Below are positions 43,520 through 55,982 of a stretch of 64,000 nucleotides of DNA, in pieces; position 1 is the stretch's first letter, and every line of letters starts with the position of its first letter. This stretch comes from Coniochaeta sp. PMI_546 (lineage: Eukaryota > Ascomycota > Sordariomycetes > Coniochaetales > Coniochaetaceae): the NCBI GenBank assembly GCA_021432605.1, contig MU271160.1, forward strand, positions 372,001-436,000, given 5' to 3'. The notes below the pieces were generated by a model that was not told where the DNA came from, did no database searches, and worked only from the letters and a program-made list of their open reading frames with translations. Both the position numbers and the translations under genes were made by a program.

Positions 43520-46500
43520 ATGTCCGACGAGGTTTCCGACTTTCTGCGGTCAGTAGAGGAGCTCAAGGAACGACGCGAGCAGGAAGACGAAGCGCGCTCC
43601 CGAGAATTGGAGGAGAAATTCCTGCGAGAAAGATCAGAGAGACAAGCACGTCGTGCAGGTAAGTCATGATAGAAACATTCGAGGAAGAATCCGCAGCAAT
43701 TTCGCGCTCTCTGCTCTCCTTTGCCCACTTCACACACCTTTCCGTCTCGTTTCTACCTCCCACCACATCTTTTTATCTATTTCGCCAGGGCCAACTGCCA
43801 GTCCTCAATTGCTATCCCTCTCTGCTCGTATTCGAGTAAATGCAATGTTCTGCGACGGAGTATCACCAGGCTGACCAACCTCCACCCGTGTCTTCAGAAC
43901 GCGCCAGATCCATTTCTCCTCAGAAGTCATCGCCTGCCAACACCCCGCCTCCACCCTCTCGAGACGGCTCATCTGCCCATAATTCGAATGCTTTAGGAAT
44001 ACGAGCACCATCCCCGCGCCACGAGAGCCCCGGAAGTCCCGTCACACGTGCTCGCCCTCCCTCCGCGATGATGGACGGGTCGAGGGACTACGCAAAGGAG
44101 AATGAGTCCCCATTCGACGCGGATTCGAAGCAATCGAGCTCCGGCTCGACATCTTCCTCCATTGGCGGCCCAGCCCGTGGACCCCTCTCATGGCAGAGAC
44201 GGCCCCAATCCCAAGCCTCAGATCGACCAAAAAGTCGGCCGCTCTCGGTCGTGGCTGCCGAGAACGCGGCCTCCCGCACCTCCACCCCTGTAGAACAGAC
44301 TCCATCAGAGCAGAACCCGTCGCGAGACCAGATCGCGCAAGCATTGGCCGGAAAAGACCCTACTTGGTTCCGCCAGACAGCTGATCGCGCTCAGGGCTCC
44401 GCCGCCTTTCGGAAAAATCAGGTCGAAGATCCAGATACCCTCGATATGTCATCACTGCGCGCACAGCTACCTGGTATGTCGCGCGAGAGCTCTAGTGAGC
44501 CTCTGAGGGAAGCAGCAGAAATTCGGCCGGCCTCCCCCGGGATCCGTGCGAAGCTTGGTTCTCCCTTGATCCTCAGTCCTGCTCAGAGGCTCGAGCCTCC
44601 CACACCAGAGGCTACCAGCCAGAAAGACATCACAGCCGGCGGGCGAACCTCACCAACCAGACCGCTGTCTCCTACGAAGGGTATGGGCGGCTTTGTCCAG
44701 AGCGCCATGATGAAGAGGTCGGATAGCGTCAAGCGCTGGAGTGTGAACTCACCTGCCGGCCTACAGCGAGCCGATTCTGCCGTATCAAACCGGTCAAGTA
44801 TCGACAACACCCACCGAACCAGCACTACGCTTTCTCACTCACGACAGAACAGCACGCTCCGCGATGGATCCGTAACTCCCACGCGGTCGTCCAGGCCTAC
44901 CTCGAGGGGTACTACAACTCCTACTTCGAGACCCATGTCAAGTCACGATCAAGAGCAAGATAGGCATGATAGAGGCAGCAGCAATGACGAGAAGCCGGCA
45001 ACCGATACCAAGGCAGACCAAGAGGAGCAACCACTACCTGTCAGTCCATCGAAAACTATGGACCCCCGAAGATGGAGCCCCACGAAGTCAAGCTGGCTCG
45101 ACGCAGCGTTGAACAAGCCTGACTCGCCCAAGCCAAAACCCACGCCCCCGACTGCGCAGCAACCAGCTTGGATGGTTGAGCTGAACAAGGCGAAATCGCA
45201 GAAGTCCAATTCTGGTAGTCCTGACATTGGCGCTACCTCGCCCGTCACCAGGAAGCACGAAGTAAAGACAGGAGGGCTTATGAAGTCTTCACCAATGGGG
45301 GCTGGCGTGAAACCAGCTGCGCTAGGGGCGAGTACCTTGTCGTCTCCGCGACTTCCACCAGGCGACAAACCTGCACTGGGCAGTTTGCGTGGTAACCTCA
45401 CCCGGCGAGCGTCGGACAAGATTGATCAAGAAGGGGCTGCAACATCCTCTATTCCGGCCAAGACAAAGCCGCAAACGCCTCCAAAGAAAGATCTGGATTT
45501 CCGAGGTAACCTGAAACCACGCCAGACCCCTTCTGGAGCAGGTACATCGGAAACCCCCGACGAGCTCAAAAACGTCTTCGGCAAATTACGCAGGACGCAA
45601 ACCCAGAACTACAAAGCACCGGATGAGCTCAAGAATAATATTCTTAGGGGCAAGGCTGCTCTTAACATCACAGGAGGTCCGAAACCGTCAGACAGGAAGG
45701 ACGAGTTTAAGGAAGCGATTTTGAAAAAGAAGGAAGAATTCAAGAAGGCTCAGGAGGAGGGCCGAAGCGTCACCAAGACCCCCAAAGCTGCGGATGAGAA
45801 GCCGATTCCGGAGGGACTGCTTAAAACGATGGAGATGAAGCGGTCTGCTACCACGTCCAAGCGAGACTCAGCGATCCCTGACGTTCCACCACAGACACCG
45901 ATCGGATTCAGTGAATCCAACCGATCCAGCACAATATCTTCCATCTCCAGATCGGATTCCGCGGCCGCCTCGCAGCTTTCCACACCCAAGCCAGCTGTTT
46001 CGTCGGAAAACGAGCCACCTACCAGTATGCCGACCTTGCAGAAGGAGGTCAGCGCTCCAGGGCGTCTCCAAGGCCGTGCTGCGGCTAGCGGCCTGGCCGG
46101 ACGATTCAACCCAGCATTGGCTGGAATCCTCGCCCGTGGGCCACCGGGTGCAGGCTCCGGGGCTCCAAAGACCTCCTCCAGTTCATCACCGCAGGTTACC
46201 TCCGAAGGTGCCGCACCAGAAGCCAAGTCTAGTCCCGGTCCCCAGTTGACGCATATGACGAAGAACCGAGCTCGCGGCCCTAGGAGGAAGGCTCCGTCAT
46301 CTGTCGCCAAGACGACGGAGGATGCTGAGCCTGCAGCGCCAGCACCGGCTGTGAGGACGCCAACTTTGACACAATCGGAGAGGTTCGAACCGAAGACGGA
46401 GACGCCTGAAGCGGCAGAGTCAGTGAAGCACGACAAACCTGCTCTCGCCCCCAAACCCCATCTTGTGTCGCTGGTAGACTCGTCGAAGACGCTTGCCACA

Positions 46501-48466
46501 AAAGAGAATCCGACCTCTGTTGCTCAGGTCATATCTCTCGTGGACTCTTCAAAAAAGACGGCAGTGGAGGAAGAACCGAAGCCGAGTGGCCAGCCAATTT
46601 CTTTCGGAGATCCAGCCGGGTTCAAGACGCGGCCACGTTCGCCTACAAAGGTCCACGAAAAGGTTGCAGCACTGGTCGCTCAGGCTCAACCGGTATCCAA
46701 ACCCGCCGTTGACGCAGACGAAACTACCTCTCAACCGCCGTCCCCAAGGAAGTTGAATGTTAAGCGCATTTCTAAGTTCTTGGATGAGCCGGTTCAGATT
46801 GATACAGCTTCCGACACGCCAAAGGCTCGCACTCCGTCTCCGACTAAGCTGGGACGTTTTGCATTCGAGACCGACCTCCCTAGCGGTACCTCGAGGGCTC
46901 TCCCTCTTCCTCCGACCAAGTCAAGACCTCTACCTGAGCTCGTTCCAACCGCTTCTCAGGACCACAAGTCGGATGAAAAGGTGGACTCAGAGCCAGTTGT
47001 CTCTGTCAAGAACGCTAAGAGCCTGTTTGGCGGAGCACCCGTCAAGTCACCTGAACCGACACGTTCGAAGCCAGTCCCAGCTGACCCAAAACCGGCTGCC
47101 GAGACTCAACGACCAAGAACACCCCCAAAGCCATCGTCACGCGCTCTACCACCCCCTCCAGAAACCGCACTCGTGTCCCCGCCGATGTCACCCATGACCA
47201 AGTACAACAGGGAGGTTTCTGCGGTACTTACGAGCTTCTTTGGAACGGAACGACCTAAGCGGAGCTACAACGTAGATGCGGCGGAGATACTGATGAGGAG
47301 ACCGGCATCAGGCGCTCGCGTAAGGACTCAGCAGGCCCAGCTGTTCCAGGTTTCAGGCGACGGGAAGAAGCAGCCTGTACCGGCGCATAACGAGCGTGTT
47401 CTATTCGAACGTGAGATGTATCTGTGTCCCCACACATTCACCACCGAGGTAGGGAAGAAGGTGGTCGAAGTCTATTTCTGGGCTGGTGATGAGGTACCAG
47501 AGTCGGCTGTCGAGGACGCTCAGGTCTTCCTCCAGCGCGAAGCAAGGGCCTTCGGCGGGAAGCTCGTCAAGCTCACCCAGGGCAAGGAGACGCCGGAGTT
47601 CATCCAGGCGTTGGGCGGCATTGTCATTGTCCGCCGCGGCTCGAGCAACAAGTATGACTCACTCGCGCCTAATATGCTCTGCGGTCGTCGCTATCACGGC
47701 CAAATCGCCTTTGACGAGGTCGACTTTGCGCCGTCGAGTCTCTGCTCCGGCTTCCCGTACTTGATCACGCAGCAGGGCAAATGCTTCCTGTGGAAGGGCA
47801 AGGGAAGTGACGTCGACGAGCTCAGCTGTGCGCGTCTGATAGGTATGGACCTGGCATTGATGGGTGAGCTCGTGGAGGTAGAGGACGGCAACGAGCCAGA
47901 CGAGTTCTGGAGGATCTTCGGTGGAGGCTCGAGGCTGGGCTCAGCGGACCACTGGCGGCTGAAGCCCAACTACGACAAGTACTGCGGACGGCTGTTCAAA
48001 TCGGACGCAGCCGATCGCAAGCAGGTTAGTCCAGCAGACACAGTCTCTAAATTCTCTTCAGCCAAGATTATCACTAACATCCTGTGGTCAGATCATCGAG
48101 CTCTCCCCATTCAGCCAGGCCGACCTCCTCCCGACGAGCATCTACATCCTCGACGCCTTCTTCGAGATGTACATCATCGTCGGCGCCCAGGCGCAGCACC
48201 AGTATGCCGCCTTCCACAATGCGCTCGAGTTCGCGCAAGAGTACGCCATCCTCGCCTCTGGCATGGAAGACCGGCCGTTCGTGCCCGTCTCGACCGTGGT
48301 GCTGGAGGGCATCCCGCGAGACCTGAAGAGCGTCTTCCGCAAGTGGCGGGACAGCGCGAGCCCGACGGTCATGAACCCTACCTTCCCGCCGGGATCGCCT
48401 CTCAAGCGGGGGAGGAGTCTCCGGGTTGTGCCGCTGAATCAGGCCTTGCAGGCGTTGAGAGAGTAG
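43520..48466 (+). CDS. DUF4045 / gelsolin-repeat actin-binding protein
   Basis: Three exons: 43520-43658, 43898-48024 and 48092-48466. The product is 1546 aa. The N-terminus (MSDEVSDFLRSVEELKERRE) is a charged coiled coil. Then comes a very long disordered, Ser/Pro/Lys-rich part of about 1,050 residues with many SPxK and SP/TP sites and two copies of the motif PDELK(N) (about residues 615 and 635). Gelsolin-like repeats fill the C-terminal 400 residues (FQVSGDGKKQPVPAHNERVL; EVYFWAGDEVPESAVEDAQV; GFPYLITQQGKCFLWKGKGS; SIYILDAFFEMYIIVGAQAQ). The last repeat starts at the 67-nt intron, where KQ joins IIELSPFSQADL. Role: probable actin filament binding or capping; the intron-1 acceptor was chosen by frame and consensus. 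Confidence 0.88.
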
Positions 48467-49249
48467 ACGGTTGCGAAGAGGGGTTTGTTCTCGCTACTGC
48501 ATTTTATCATGGTCGGGGTAGGGGGGTTCAAAATTATGTACATATCTTTGCGCAAGCATCAGTATATTCGGGCAGGGGCATGGAGAGAAGGTGTAATGGG
48601 GGGGTTATTTGCATCATTGTATTTGAATGCGATCTGGCAACGAACTCATCATGCCCGGTGTCATGCAAGCAGACACTTGTTGATACCAGCACCAATAGTT
48701 CGTATTGCAATGTTGGACCTCCTGCGTGACTTGAGTCACTGCTGTGATTCCATAAAAGCTACTTGCGATCAACAGATGTACTGCACTGGGATCGCCAGTG
48801 ATCTTCTTCAGATCTGGTGACATTGCCCAGTTCCGGTGCCCTGGCATCGCTTCTCGGGACGCTCACTCTGCCCGAATTCTATTCGCATACCATATCGGGG
48901 CGCGGTGCACGCATATTCGCAGGCTTGTCCATAGTTGCGATCCTCCGAGAGCTTGTCACGATCAGAACACCGATTGACTGAAAGCGTCAGTTACACGGTG
49001 TGGCGCGACCAAGGCGCCATGCGTTCCGAAGGTTGCAACTTGAAGATGTCAGCTCTCCAGTCGAAACAACATCAGAAAGACAGCGCAACGCACCTCTCCT
49101 CCCCTTCGCAGCGCGCGTGACATCCGGTGCTTCTCACAACCACCAACGCAGCAAACTCCCCTCTTGGTCAATATCCATATAGCCCGCAAGGATACGAGTC
49201 ATCCAACCAGAGCTTTTTCATCTCAGTACCAGTCCGTCCAGCCAACACC
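48467..49249. other. Convergent 3' flanks (gelsolin gene / MED10)
   Basis: 780 bp, no gene. At 48846-48857 there are 12 bases identical to the conserved 5' end of U2 snRNA, but the similarity stops there. Confidence 0.5.
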
Positions 49250-49846
49250 TCACTTCTTCTCCCCCTCGCCACCACTCCCGCCCTCTCCTTCCCTCGCAGC
49301 CCCCTCCGGCACAACAGGCGGTATCGGCTCCCTGCCCCCCGTAGCCTCGATAACCCGCTCCACATCCGGCCCGACCTCGGGCATGGCCCTCGCCATCTCC
49401 CGGGCGAGCACGTCCCTGAACCGCACGAAGGCCATCTCCTTGCCCCTGGCCAGCTGGTTCATCCGCCTGACCAGCTCGACGAACTCCCGGGTGTAGATGT
49501 CCGGGTTCCGCCCGGCCTCGACGTACTGGATCAGAGGGTCCGGGATCAGGGGTAGGGAGGCGGGGGAGCCGTCGTTGGGGGGCAGGGAGGCGGCGGCCGT
49601 GCGGTGGACGGCGCGGAGGGAGTTGGAGAGGGTCGATAGCTCGGTGGACAGGACGTCGCGGGAGGGCTTGCCGGCTTGGTCGTAGGTTGATACTTGGACC
49701 ATTACTTGGAAGAGGTCTTGGATCACATCCTTGATTTGTTCTGGACGGCGGGGTTAGAGAAAGTGTGAGAGAGGTAGGAGGAGGGGAAGAGCAGGGAGGA
49801 GCGTACGTTCGACCAGGTTGTGGTCTGGCTTGTCCATTGGGGCCAT
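49250..49846 (-). CDS. MED10: Mediator complex subunit 10
   Basis: Two exons: 49846-49807 and 49740-49250, with a 66-nt intron (GTACGC, branch CTCTAACC, CCAG). The product is 176 aa. MAPMDKPDHNLVEQQIKDVI leads into QDLFQVMVQV, the Med10 signature, then DVLSTELSTLSNSLRAVH, LIPDPLIQYVEAGRNPDIYT and REFVELVRRMNQLARGKEMA, conserved in yeast Nut2/Med10. The C-terminus is low-complexity Gly/Glu. Role: middle module of Mediator. It is convergent with the gelsolin gene. Confidence 0.95.
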
Positions 49847-50215
49847 GTTTGCGGTATGTCTGCGTTGCTTGGTCTTGTGAGGAAGGTAGCAGCGCCTGCA
49901 GAAGTTGGCGAGGTTCTAAAATGATTGTTGTGTTTGCAGGTTTGAAAAAGAAAGAGAGGGATTCGTTCGGAAGTTGCAGATAGATATCTGTAAGGCTGAA
50001 GCTGAGGGTACTGGGGTAGCTAAGGTAGTCAAAATGTGGGGGCCTCTTGTGGGCTTCCTTTGGTTTCACTTTGCCATGTTTCATCCTCATCGGGCACTTC
50101 AGGAGAACAGCGAAAGTAGGATACGAATTAGGTATTATTTTTGCGTTCTAGTGCAAAGTGTCTCTTACAGACAGATAGCCGGTAGCAATGCTAATCCCTT
50201 CTCAATCAATCAATC
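49847..50215. other. MED10 promoter and 3' flank of LIM gene
   Basis: 369 bp with no gene. It should hold the MED10 promoter. Confidence 0.5.
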
Positions 50216-51985
50216 TCACTGTCCACGGAACAGTCTCTGCAACTCGGCCTGCAAGCTCCGCCGTCTACTCACTTGCTCTCTATCAAGACCCGGACCATCA
50301 TGGACCCCAATGGACCCGGTTGTGCTATCGAGAGAGAACTGCGTCGGCGTCGATGACCGATCCGTCGCAGTGACCACCGTAGTCTCGTCCACAAGACCAG
50401 TCGTCGGACCAGACCTGCTGTTCTTCGTCAATCGTGCGAGGATCGGCTGCGGCTCGTGGCTTGACCGGCGGCTGGACGGCGGCGTCTTCTTCAACAGCGC
50501 CGATGGACTTGGAGTGTCCCTTCCTTTGACCAGGCCGTACCTCTCCAGGAATTCCGACGACATGGGAATTGCCGGATGGCCTGCGTGGCCCTGGTGTGCC
50601 GCTATCTTTGCCCTGAGCATCGTGGATCTTTTCGGCAGTCGTGAGCGTTGTGGGATCTCGACAGGCTCAGATGCTGTCGATAATCGTGGCAGTCGGCTTG
50701 ATTTAGGTGTCTGCGTGGGCGAAATCAGGGACGTCAGCCTCTGCGAGGACATTGCCGAGAGGATATTGTCCGTTGCCCCAGCATCGAGTGCTGTTACGGC
50801 GTGGCTCTGGCGGCCAAGTAGAGGGTCCGGAGAGCTCCTCTCATCGCAGCACAGGAAGACTGGCCACTCCGGCGGTGTCATGTAAGGGGTAGGTGTCCGT
50901 GACTCAACATGGCTGGACTCCTCCTCTCTGATGCGGTCGAGTCTGGAGGACGGCCGCTTGAGTGATTCGGAGTCAATGAAACCAGCCCGGCTATACCGAA
51001 ATGTGTTCGGAATGCTGATAGGACTGACCGGAGTAGGTTGTGTGTTGGCTAACGCTGTACTGACAGTTGGTGGTGTGGGAATCGGCGGCATGACAGGTGA
51101 CACTGGCTCTCGCGTCGGAGTGGTTGGTCTCTCTGTGTGATCGGTTGACGTCGTATAAGACGAATGCCTCCTTTGCGACGACATCTCTGCCTGGGACCCG
51201 TATCTCAGCTCATTGCCAAGCGCCGGCTCATGTTGCCGCTCATGGTCGCTTGCGTCGTCCCGCTGCACTGGGGTAGCCGCCGTCCACCTCGGTATCGGCT
51301 TGGTCGGGCTCGGCTTGAATGCTGATGCTGTCGGATCTCGTATGGAAACATAGATCGTGGAATCGAGCGGTACAGGACAAATCCCGTTGGCAAGCTCCGC
51401 TTGCCTCTCGGATCTCGTCACATCTGCTGGGATATGATGACCATTCTCGTGCTTATGTCGAGTCAACCCACCATCGCGGTAGTCCATTCGTCTCAATGCC
51501 CCATTGACGACGTTCCGCGAGTTCATCTCATCGGCGCCAACCTCTACATAGCAGTGTGCACATAGCGGAATCTCGTCGATCTCTTTTGCTTGACTCCTGG
51601 CTGCCTTGAGAGGATGGCCATCTCTCACATTCTCATGGTCGACCTCATCCATAAACACGTCCCTAACGGTCGCTCCGTGCGCCACGATCCGGTTGCCACA
51701 TATCAGACATCCATAACAAGATTTATGCCAGAAGCACCAACCCAGGCTGACACAGTCGTCTCCCCGAACAACAATCTCCCCACACACCCAGCAGATGGAG
51801 AGGTCTAACAGAGCGTTGTAACACAACTCACACGCGAGTCTGGCGGAGCGACCTACCACGCGCGGAGACGTGGACGAGATGTGCCAGCAGAAGGTGCAGG
51901 TGAAAGTCAGGCTCCGGAGCTGTTCAACAACCGGGCAGCTGACAGCCGCCGTGGTGCTGGCAGGGTACACCGCGGGAGTCGCCAT
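50216..51985 (-). CDS. LIM-like zinc-binding protein, Ser/Pro-rich
   Basis: Single exon, 589 aa. A first Cys pair set (Cys30-x2-Cys33, Cys52-x2-Cys55) precedes a LIM-like pattern: Cys65-x2-Cys68-x18-His87-x2-Cys90-x2-Cys93-x2-Cys96. Then comes an insertion of about 45 residues before Cys142-x2-Cys145. A standard LIM domain has only 16-21 residues there, so the second zinc finger is stretched. The remaining 440 residues are disordered with many Ser, Pro, Thr and Arg. LIM proteins usually scaffold cytoskeletal or Rho signalling complexes; the partner here is unknown. Start at the first ATG after an upstream stop. Confidence 0.75.
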   Translation of the reverse strand: MATPAVYPASTTAAVSCPVVEQLRSLTFTCTFCWHISSTSPRVVGRSARLACELCYNALLDLSICWVCGEIVVRGDDCVSLGWCFWHKSCYGCLICGNRIVAHGATVRDVFMDEVDHENVRDGHPLKAARSQAKEIDEIPLCAHCYVEVGADEMNSRNVVNGALRRMDYRDGGLTRHKHENGHHIPADVTRSERQAELANGICPVPLDSTIYVSIRDPTASAFKPSPTKPIPRWTAATPVQRDDASDHERQHEPALGNELRYGSQAEMSSQRRHSSYTTSTDHTERPTTPTREPVSPVMPPIPTPPTVSTALANTQPTPVSPISIPNTFRYSRAGFIDSESLKRPSSRLDRIREEESSHVESRTPTPYMTPPEWPVFLCCDERSSPDPLLGRQSHAVTALDAGATDNILSAMSSQRLTSLISPTQTPKSSRLPRLSTASEPVEIPQRSRLPKRSTMLRAKIAAHQGHAGHPAIPMSSEFLERYGLVKGRDTPSPSALLKKTPPSSRRSSHEPQPILARLTKNSRSGPTTGLVDETTVVTATDRSSTPTQFSLDSTTGSIGVHDGPGLDREQVSRRRSLQAELQRLFRGQ

Positions 51986-53123
51986 CGTTCAAGTCGAGCA
52001 GGGCGTCAACAGAGCAAAAGGGACATCATTTCCGAACGGAAAGAGAGTGTGCCGTCCGGATAGAACGATGAACAGCGTGAGTAGTGGGGAGTAACGGGTG
52101 CTGGTACAACAATAACGAGTGTGATGCTCATGATCTGCTCTGAGAGAATAACTTAGGTATGGTGGACCAGACCTTCATTGCTGCTCGAGAACCACGTCCA
52201 GGGTCTCGGGTCTGCCATGGCACGAGACACGTGTGATCAAGCCGAACCCAACTTGGCAGTATATGCTCGTTCCAGCAAGCGGCAGGCACCCCCGACAGAT
52301 ATGGCAGGAGCCTCAACGTGAGGTACCGTGTCAACGGGTCTGGGTCGTCCATATCCCAGCAACCACGACGTCATGCTCGCCAATCGAAGCGGAGCTAAGC
52401 TGGGACTACCACTTCCTCAGGAGGAAGGAACCCGAGGGAAAGGGGCCAGAGGAAGCATGAGCGAGCACATCGTACCTTTTCCTTCGATCGGTATTGAGAA
52501 CAGCCGGACACACATCGAGGCGATGAGCACATGACATACAAAGTAGATAGACTTGAAATAGAGATTTCAAATAAACTTCGTCATTTTTATTATCGTAAAG
52601 TGGTAAAAGCAGAAGACGTACTTTGACATCGACAACGCCGCCATTTTCCGGTATCCCCTTCCCCTTTCCGATCCTGTCCCTGATCCTGTCCAGTCACTCC
52701 TCCAAACTCCAGTCCAGACATACTGTACAGACAGGGAAAAAACACGAAACTCAGACGCCAACCCTAGTACCGTACCATGCAATACCCTGTTCCTGCATAG
52801 TCTCAAAAAAGAACTTTCCACAACCCGCAACGATGGCCAACCGGGATCTCGTAATAAACAATCTGTGAGATCTGGGATGTCGTCCAATGTAGGCCATCCT
52901 AGTAGCAAGCCAAAGCTCTCTCTGTCTCTCTCTCTCTCTGTGTCTCCCTCTGTCTTTCTCGCTCTTTATGTCTCTCTCTCTCTCTCGCGCGCGCTCTCTC
53001 TCTCAATGCGGTATCAAGGCTCAGGCATCTCAAGGCAGTGGTCAACCAAGTCGACCTTCTCCTGCCGCTTGTCGCCCCAAACTCCCAAGCCCGACACACA
53101 CCACGGCGAAATCAGAAGCCCCT
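51986..53123. other. Intergenic between LIM gene and Ser/Pro-rich gene
   Basis: 1.1 kb holding the LIM gene promoter and the 3' flank of the next minus-strand gene. It contains the CT-rich microsatellite at 52916-53004. No other feature was recognised. Confidence 0.5.
52916..53004 (+). repeat. CT-rich imperfect microsatellite
   Basis: About 89 bases, nearly all C and T on the plus strand, with CT dinucleotide runs broken by GT, TTT and a CGCGCG patch. It lies in the probable 3' UTR of the gene ending at 53124, so the transcript would carry a GA-rich tract. Confidence 0.85.
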
Positions 53124-55214
53124 TCACACCCGATTCTTGGGCCGAGCCAGCATATTCAGCCGACTCAAGCTCATGCCCGCCTTCTTGCGCGGGCTCGGAC
53201 TAGCCACCACGCTGCTCGGCGTGCCGAACCTCTTGGCAGGGCTGAGCGCCGGCGCCGGCTTCCTGCCGCTAGCCATCAGCCTGGGCGCCAGCAGCGCCTC
53301 TCCCTCGGGGACGGTCTCGGCCCGCCTCTTCTTGGCCGCCCGCTCGGCCTCGGCCTGCTCCGCCTCCTCCTCGTCGGAGCTGACGCGGTGGCGCTTCTTG
53401 TTGATCATTCCGTGGGGCAGGGCCTTGAACACGGTGGCCACGTTGGAGGCTGGTGCCGGAGCCTCGTTCTCCTTGTTTGGGCTGGAGCTGGTCGTGGATG
53501 CGGTCGGGAAGCTACCGGGCATGGCAAAGGTGGGGGCGAGGGACGGACGGACTTGACGGACGCTGGACTGGCCGGGCGAGGCACCGAAGCCTTTGGGTGA
53601 GGTCGGGCCGAAGCTGATTGTCTTGTCGCTGCGAAAGGTGAAAGTGCCAGGGGCAGTGGGCGGGGCGGTGATGGGCTTGGCCGTGCTGACTGGTGGCTCT
53701 GGGAGGGCCTTGTGGCCGGACAGATCTGGGTATGTGACCTCATCTGTCATGTCCTCTCCGGTCATGACGGTGTCGAGCGTTGGATAGCGGACTTCTCCGA
53801 GAGGCTGACGAATCTTGGATTTGGGGATGCCAGACTTGATCGGAGACGGGGAAGCCTGAGTGGTCTCGAGTACACGCTTGGTCTGGGGTGTGAAGACCAC
53901 GTGCTTCGCAGCCTTCGCCGGTGTTGTGATCGGCAGCGAAGGAAGAGGCTTGTCGAGAGCCAAAGATGTAGTGCTGCCCGGCATAACAGGGATTGAGCTC
54001 TTGGTCTTGTCGGACACTGTCTTGTCGCTGCGGAACATCGAACGTACTTTGGCAAATGTCCGGCTGCCGCTAGGGCTACGGATTGTGATGTTTGGGCTGA
54101 CGATTCTAGAGATACCCGTGCCCGGGGTCTTGGTGGTTGCTGATCGCTTGAGTCCGCTGAGCAGGCTAGGAGACTTGATCTTGGACCCCATTGGTGTCTT
54201 TGCGGCTGCGGCTCGGGCTAGAGAGGACTTAGTAGGTGTCATCAGCGACGCAACCGACTTTGACCGGTTAAGGCTTGAGACGTCGTTGCCCGAAGACTTG
54301 GGGCGCGGAATGAAGCTTCCGTCACGTGAGATCGGCCGGCTGCTGGATGTATCGTCTTCGATACGCTGTCTGGCACGCTTCACCGGTGACTCAGGCTCGT
54401 CATTCGATTTGGCTACCGGCTTGGGAGCCGACATCTTCCCCTTCGAGCGCGGTGTCTCGGAATCGTTCAGGTTCGCTTTCGACTGTGTCCGCTTCAGACC
54501 AGTGGAAGGTGTAAATCGTCCGGGCTGGGCACGGAAGGCCGACGGATGGTTCTCAATAGAATCCATCTTCTTAAACTCAGCCATGTGGGCAGCACTGAAG
54601 CGTCCCGCTTTGCCCTTCGGCTTCGCAATTTTGCGGCCATTCGCCTCGTCGTCGGCCTCCTTCTCAGCCTCGGCCTTCGCCTTGAGGTCTGCTTTGATCC
54701 TCGCGGTTTCTTCGCGAAGATCGGCCATGATGCGCTGTGCCTCGGGGCCGAGCTTGAGGTCGGACGCTACCTCGCGGGTGAAGCGGAATGTAAAGTCGGA
54801 TGAAGGAAGCCCGGATCCAATCTTGGTAGGCGTGGACTGAGCAACTGCAGGCAGATTGCTAGGTCCAGTTGTTGGTTTGATATCAGCAAAGCCGAGGTGG
54901 AGGCTGGAGGAAGGAGGGGCCATGCTGTGGTGAACTTTGCTAGGATGCATTTCTGACATTGGTGGCCTGATCGGTGACGATTGTCCGGGTGTCTTGGGTG
55001 CGGGCGAAGAGACAATCGCGTCGATGCTAGGCACCGCATCCTCATAGATGCTCTCGTCACCCTCAGTGAGTGACGAAAGAGCCGGAGCAGGCTTCGGTGG
55101 CGGCGACTGAGGAGCAGACTTGCTGTTAGACTGCTGCAACTGTTGTTATTTTGCATGTCCGCGTATGCTTACCTTGGCGGCGCTTGCCAGTCGTGCAGAT
55201 CGACGACGAGCCAT
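53124..55214 (-). CDS. Ser/Thr/Pro-rich basic protein, possible microtubule or nuclear protein
   Basis: Two exons: 55214-55173 (MARRRSARLASAAK) and 55133-53124, with a 39-nt intron (GTAAGC...GTTGCAG); the acceptor three bases further is also possible. The product is 683 aa. A coiled-coil-like segment (RIMADLREETARIKADLKAK, then KAEAEKEADDEANGRK) leads into GRFSAAHMAEFKKMDSIENH-PSAFRA, a compact motif resembling those of NUSAP-type microtubule-binding proteins. Repeats of FRSDKT(V/I)S occur at three places. There are many SP/TP (CDK-type) sites and basic clusters (KKRHR, AAKKRR) suited to nuclear import. I do not know the family by name; a spindle or chromatin role is inference. Confidence 0.7.
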
Positions 55215-55982
55215 CGCGTTCGTGATGATAGAAGGACGTGCGCTTCCGGGTGAGGAGATAAAGATTTAGAATTGATGGTTGAGATCTGGTTCACGATCTG
55301 AGGGGGTTGCACTCCTGGCCGGAATGTTTATGGGTTCAGGACAGGGGACAGGATGATGTCAGTTGAAACGCGTGGAGGGCAGTTTGTTGAATTCAGAGTT
55401 GATCCATTTGTTTACATTTGGCCAGCCAGCCAATCACGCCACAGGATCAGCTGACTTCGAGATTCGTCCAAAGTGGGTCGAGGAAACATGGGTTCATCGG
55501 CTAGAGGTACGTACCCATGCACTAAAAACGTTCTTGACACACCGGTACTGGGATCGAGCAGGCAGCTGGTCAAGATTGCATCCGCCGCAGAAGATCGTGG
55601 ATAAAAATCAAACCGGCACTTGTATTTCACATTGTCACCCAGGCATTAGGTAAGAACGTAAGAACCTTAAAGAAGTATTAACCGTATTAATATTGATATA
55701 TTCGAGCACTTCTATTGTGAACACAAGCCACCGTGGATATGTCGATAGAAGACCCGCGCAAGTCTTCATGATCCGCTGTTGCCTACAGCAAGGCGTGAAC
55801 CGGGAAACAATGATCTAAAATGCGGGCAGCCAGAAAACATATACCTCTAATATCAATGTATGTGTGCCCAAGTCTGTGTCCTCATCTGCCCAACCTTGAC
55901 AAATAGCATTTCTGCAGCACTACCTAGACTGAACCAGTTGTTAGACTTGCTAGAACTTCGGTTTCACCACCCGGACTTGGAA
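55215..55982. other. Intergenic, no gene
   Basis: 768 bp holding the promoter of the Ser/Pro-rich gene and the 3' flank of the FAD oxidase. AT-rich at 55660-55720. Nothing else was recognised. Confidence 0.5.

Noticed and set aside
48846-48857. 12-base match to the 5' end of U2 snRNA
   Set aside because: The similarity stops after 12 bases and no U2 domains follow.
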